A stretch of 64,000 nt of DNA, taken from assembly GCA_028564705.1 (NCBI GenBank), contig JAPXFQ010000934.1:62001-126000 (forward strand). Direction: 5' to 3'. The notes beneath the pieces were generated by a model, which was not told where the DNA came from, did not search any database, and worked only from the letters and a program-made list of their open reading frames with translations. Both the position numbers and the translations under genes were made by a program. Each line of letters opens with the position of its first letter. The first letter of the stretch is position 1. Of this stretch, positions 59,305-64,000 are shown in pieces. The stretch comes from Apricaphanius iberus. Lineage: Eukaryota; Chordata; Actinopteri; Cyprinodontiformes; Aphaniidae.

Positions 59305-62300
59305 GCTTCTGTTGTAAAACCGACCCGTCCGGCGCCGTCATGGGCCTCCTTCAGTTGAGGGTCCAGTTAGGGCGGAGCTTCCGGCGTCACACAACACAGT
59401 CCATTGACTGGAGGACAGAATCGTCTAGCATGAGGCGTCCTTGTGCTTCATGTCTGTCGTTGAACTTGGATGACGCCACCAACTGGTGAAAAACCATAAA
59501 ATACGCACCGAGTCAAGGCGTTAGTAACCGTTTCCAGACTGAAAGGTGTTCAGGACTTTTCTTCAGATCTTTTAGAAACCTTCCTGTTGTTCTAAGCGAG
59601 GCTAACAGCTTTTAGAACCTGGTTGCTTTGGATTTATGCAGCTTTATTTAGATAATATTATTCGTCAAACATATTTCCCTGAAAGTCCATTCTCAGGGGA
59701 ATGAGGAGATGCTTAAAGCTTCCAGGCGTTTCCATCTTGTTACAGAGGAACGCTTTACGACGTGTCAGCGCCGCTCCGTCACCTCTGACCCGGTTTGCAG
59801 CCGAGTTGGCGCCGTCATCTCTGATTGGCTGGCTGGGTTTCAGCAGCAGCATCTCCGCTGGTTTGGTCCTTCCTCGAAGAATAAATCCACATCAGCGAGG
59901 ACACGGTGCCGCTGAGCTGGGCAGGGCGCTGAAATCCCACACTGAGGCTATTTCAGGCGGGAATGTGTTGGCTGCGCCTCGCTGCAGATACGGACCTCAG
60001 AATAGAAAAAGCACGATTCATCAGGATTCGCTGCAGTGATCATCTCTGACTCTGCTCTCTAGAAATCCCACCCCCGCTTCCACAGAAACCTTTAAAGGGA
60101 AGAGACGGATCTCTGTTACGTAAATCAGTCCAGAACCAAACTATGTAGTCTGGTAGCTAACACACTTACTTCTGAACTCTGAAGCTCAAAAATTACTCCG
60201 CTTATAACTTGGATAGAACCCATTTGGTTTGTATTACCAGTGACCTCACTGAAAGACCCAGTGTGCTCTGAACTATTTCATCCAGAACATATCAGCGCCC
60301 CCTCACAGAAAGGAGTCTGCTGAGCTGGAATATCTGGTCAGGAAGGCTTGGAGACGAGGATTTCTGGCAGGAGACTCTGGGACACCCAGAAGTTGTAGGA
60401 GGGATTCCTTTTCCCCTAAGATCCTCCAGGAGAATCAGGAATATCTGGTTTCTCTCCTGGGTCTGTGTCAGAGAAACAGAATATGACAGATGGAGGTTTA
60501 ATGTTTTGCTAACATCTGTGTTTGTGCAGAACAACCGAAGCTCGTCTTCATGTTGAATCTGCAGCTGTTTTGTTCTCTGTTATGGAGAGAAAAAGCCCTC
60601 AACTTTCTGGTTCTGGATTAGATAGATGATGCTCCGGCAGGAACCTTCCTCAGAGTTTTTGGACACACCCAAAGGCTCCTCCTCAGGACAACAGCAGCTT
60701 CCACAGACCCTCTATAGTCCACTCAAACATCCCAGCAGCATTTCCTCTCATTCATCACCATGACAGCACCACTGTCGTCTACCGGATGAAACTGAAAGTG
60801 GAACTGATGGAATGACCTTCTCTCTGTAAAGGGACAGAACCAGTGATTTATAATCTGTAGTGAAAAACCAAACAAAAAAACCCAAAAATATGATTAGGCC
60901 AAAGTGATGTACCCGGTACTGATGCGGTTAAACTGTGTGAAGTCCACACCACTGATCCCAGTACACAAACACCACTCCAACCAGTTGGAAGGCCCAGATC
61001 TGATCAGACTTGATAGTTTGATCAATCTGGTTTTTTCTTTGGTTTTTCAAAATAACATCAGAAAAGAAATCAAATAATTAGTTCATTTATTTTTTACTTT
61101 GAAACCAAATTTCAAAAACAAAAATTAGAGGAAAAAAGATTAATTTTACATTATTTTTCAGGTTAAAACAAAAAAGTTTTGTCCCCTTTCGGCGGAACAG
61201 TTCTAGTGCAAGAGTTCTTATGCAAAAATGTGTTCAACTGAAATATTCTGTTCCCTCTGTGTTGAGAGCGCCCCCTGCAGCCCGAGAGGCGGATCCAACA
61301 GTCTAAACGCCACTTCTGATCTATTTCTCTGCAAAATGATGACGGGTAGTTATGTTAAAGTAAATAAATTATTACAAATAAACATGGTCTTATTATTATT
61401 AAACCATTCTAATGTAACATATGACACATAATGGACACAAAATATATTTCTGGTTTTTGATTGCTGACTGCTGTAGCAGATGTATTATTTAGGTATTATG
61501 ACCTATGAAGAAATATTTCCTCTTTTAAAAAGAATAAAAAATGGTATAAATGGAGAATATTTCAGGCTGACTTTCCTACTCTGTTATACTGTTTTTCATA
61601 CCCCATGGGGCAGATATTAAACCATTCATTCTTTGTTTTAGGGCGTTCATTCCTCACATCATACAGCATATTTCGGCTGCTGGAAATATTCAGTTCCCCT
61701 CTTCACAGCATAAGAACAAAATTATTCACAGATCTGTCTTCAACTGTGTTTAGTCCTTTCAACATGGACACTTAGAGTTGTGAATATGAAGAAATCTGGT
61801 CTTACTTTAATAAAGTTACATGGAGGAATTTAACATTTCAGCTGCCTGAAAATGTTCCATTCCTCCCTCATAACATGGGAATAAAATAAGTTACAGGCCT
61901 GTTATTTATACTATTTAGTCCTTCATCTACCTGAAAAATTTGGAAAAAGACTTATTTTATTTTTATTAATTTACTGGAAGATTAATAAAGTAAGAACTTT
62001 AACTATCGTCATTTTACCGAGAAATATATCAGAATAGAATTAAACCTAAAACCTGAACTTCTTTTGTTGTAACAACTTAAAACAAATCCCGGATTTTGCA
62101 TTATAGGTTAAATAAACTGATGTAAAAATCCAACACTGTGATTTTTGCATTTGTTAAATATTAAGGTTTTACTTTTGTCCTTTAAAAAACAGAAAAACCC
62201 AAAAACTCTTTATTGTTTTTTGGTTTTTACTGGACGCTGTTGCATAATCAGTCAGACTAACGATGAACGCATGGATCAGTTTTTTATGTTCCTGTTGTGT

Positions 62301-62320
62301 CATCAGTCCTATAATCCTAG
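59305..62320. other. Unassigned non-coding DNA
   Basis: No gene recognised; frames at 59658-60039 overlap on both strands. Two diverged direct repeats of about 180 bp (from near 61675 and 61850) share ATTCCTCCCTCATAACAT-type text and TTTAGTCCTTTCA. Confidence 0.4.
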
Positions 62321-62324
62321 AAAC

Positions 62325-62405
62325 GTTCTTCAGGTGATAGAAGGTGAGACATTGTTATTGTCTTTATGTGACCCTGGAGGTTCAGCTGGAGAAAATTATG
62401 GGACA
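62325..62405 (-). mobile_element. Short LINE scrap
   Basis: CAGGTGATAGAAGGTGAGACATTGTTATTGTCTTTATGTGACCCTGGAGG matches the antisense of the DPNLQGHIKAIT coding text at 8092-8142. Confidence 0.55.
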
Positions 62406-62493
62406 TTCATGTTCAATGCATTCATTTAGGGATCACCTGGTGACGTTGTGATGTACAGCTGAGTATCATCTGAATAGTTATAATAATTAATCT

Positions 62494-63058
62494 TAATTCA
62501 ATTCAATTCAATTCAGTTTATTTATATAGCGCCGTTTCACAACAGATCTCATCTCAAGGCACTTTACAAGAAGAGTTATTACAATACAATGTTTAATGTA
62601 GAAATTAGAGAACCACAGAAGATTGCGTCGTGTAATTCTCAGCAATCCCTCATACTGAGCAAGCATGAAGCGACAGTGGGAAGGAAAAACTCCCTTTTAA
62701 CAGGAAGAAACCTCCGGCAGAACCAGGCTCAGCACAAGCGGTTATCTGCAGAGACCGTCTGTGGTTTGGAGAATACATAACAGAGACACAGAAAGAGCAA
62801 CAGAACTGATGCAGAAGTTTGTTGCAGGACGTGGAGAATTTTCCTCCACTTGAACGCAATCTTAGTCAGGATCGTCAAGCAGGGCTAATCCGGAGCACCT
62901 ACTATAATAGAAAACAGGTTAGTGCTTGAATTGACAGCACATCATGCAGTTGGGGAGAAGTAGGAGAGAAAGTAGGAACAGACCCTAATAATGTCCTCCA
63001 ACAGCCTAAAGCAGCATAGCTACTAACATTAACCTGTCTCCTAGCTACTAGGAGACCG
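62494..63058 (-). mobile_element. L2-type LINE 3' UTR copy
   Basis: Reverse complement of 12340-12905, closely similar by eye (for example AGTGCCTTGAGATGAGATCT versus AGTGCCTTGAGATGACATCT), including the AATTGAATTC-type tail at 62494-62515. No coding part is left, so it is more strongly truncated than the 11.3-kb copy. The small frame at 62589-62780 lies inside it and is not a gene. Confidence 0.85.
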
Positions 63059-63059
63059 A

Positions 63060-64000
63060 GCTACTAACTGGTTGTTATAATCTGGGTCAGTGGGAGCATG
63101 TAGATATTAAATAGAAGAGGCCCCAGGATGGAGCTTAGAGGAACCCCACATTTGTTCTGATTAAAAGTTTCCTTCAAAGCTTTTCCGTTTAGCCTCTATG
63201 TTTCCTGTAAAACTTTGGACCTCGTCCAATCTGTGCCGTTGTTGGCTGGGTTAACTTTAACTTTTTTGCACAGAACTTTGATGGTTTTCTGGTATCCAAC
63301 AGAAATAAACGTTTATGTTTCAAAGGAGCTAAAATGAGCAGAAATTCCCCTCTACAGAGAAGTGTGCTGCAGAATCCACTCACTGGCCTTCCACACTTCA
63401 GTACTTTAACATAATGGGAAGAATCTAAACATTTTCTGACTGACACACTAGAGCTCTATGCCTTGTTAGATTGGTGGGCAGTAATTGTAACCCAGTTGTG
63501 CTGCTTTTTATTGCTGGGGGTCACGGAGGGCGTGAGCTCAAAGCTCAAACAAACTCAGAGAAGATAAAAGATAATGATGGTTTTCTGCTTCACCACAGCC
63601 TTGCAGCACCATCAAACCAACATCTGCAGAGCAAGCCGTTGAAGCAGGGGCTATGCATGCTCCCTGCAGCTGCTCGGCCCTTTAAACACACACAGACTCC
63701 TGTTTCTGGAGAGCCAGCTGACGTGGCGTCCACACGACACGTGCAGGAAAATGTGCTGAGGGGAAAAAACACAGAGTTAAATGGCTGTGGGGATTTAAAG
63801 GGGAAGGCCGCGTTCAGCCTTTAAAACAAACTCAACCGCAAGCTTACGTGAAAAATCCCTGATTTAATGGTGTCTAATCTGCCTGTGGGTGGTCAGCATA
63901 GGAGTCGTCACACTCTGGGTCAGAAAAAAAAGGTTTCTGAACTGGTTGTTGTTTTAATCCCTGAAGGACGGAGCTTCTGCAGGTGTTAAAATGTAGAAGA
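63060..64000. other. Unassigned non-coding DNA
   Basis: A plus frame at 63471-63824 (117 codons) and minus frames nearby have no recognised motif. Nothing else seen to the end of the window. Confidence 0.4.

Noticed and set aside
62589..62780. 63-codon frame and its counterpart at 13024-12629
   Set aside because: Both lie in the L2 LINE 3' UTR and resemble each other only because the DNA is the same repeat.

Overview
The window looks like nuclear DNA from a teleost fish. The evidence is one spliced gene of the fish-type mych branch of the MYC family, surrounded by repeats typical of teleosts: L2-type LINEs, Tc1-like transposons, hAT-like and palindromic MITEs, and long simple and tandem repeats. 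There are no operons, bacterial-type genes, CRISPR arrays, rRNA genes or intact tRNA genes. I cannot name the species.

Genes: only one protein-coding gene is well supported. It is mych on the minus strand, about 30.92-33.75 kb (CDS 33592 to 31517, two coding exons, 359 residues). The splice junction is phase-consistent, and the product has an intact basic-helix-loop-helix-zipper, an MBIV-like segment and a PTPPxSP phosphodegron. The proximal promoter carries a TATA box, a GC box and a perfect CRE. A CpG-rich segment at 34.64-35.10 kb could be a distal first exon/promoter or a divergent transcript start. Four perfect AP-1 motifs and an octamer lie at 38.13-38.35 kb, about 4.5 kb upstream, and may be an enhancer.

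Layout: 0-11 kb is mostly unassigned DNA with small MITEs, a Tc1-like relic and a LINE relic. At 11.2-13.3 kb a palindromic element is split by a 5'-truncated L2 LINE flanked by a 69-bp duplication. At 14.5-15.1 kb there is a large ATCC/ATCT microsatellite, and at 16.3-28.9 kb scattered LINE, SINE-like and Tc1 copies. The mych locus fills 30.9-35.1 kb. A hAT-like MITE with a perfect 8-bp target duplication is at 38.6 kb. A 4.5-kb array of about 220 copies of a 20-bp unit occupies 43.8-48.3 kb. A long fold-back element (49.4-50.2 kb), a 143-bp VNTR (51.4-52.0 kb), a second 20-bp minisatellite with a 240-bp higher-order repeat (55.6-56.5 kb), a nested MITE (58.5-59.1 kb) and a second L2 3' end (62.5-63.06 kb) follow.

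The very long open frames over the tandem arrays are artefacts of repeats without stop codons. I see no evidence for a new multi-gene system. The most noteworthy items are the tandem-repeat architecture, the datable nested insertions and the candidate regulatory DNA around mych. Coordinates of old repeats are approximate because they were judged by eye.
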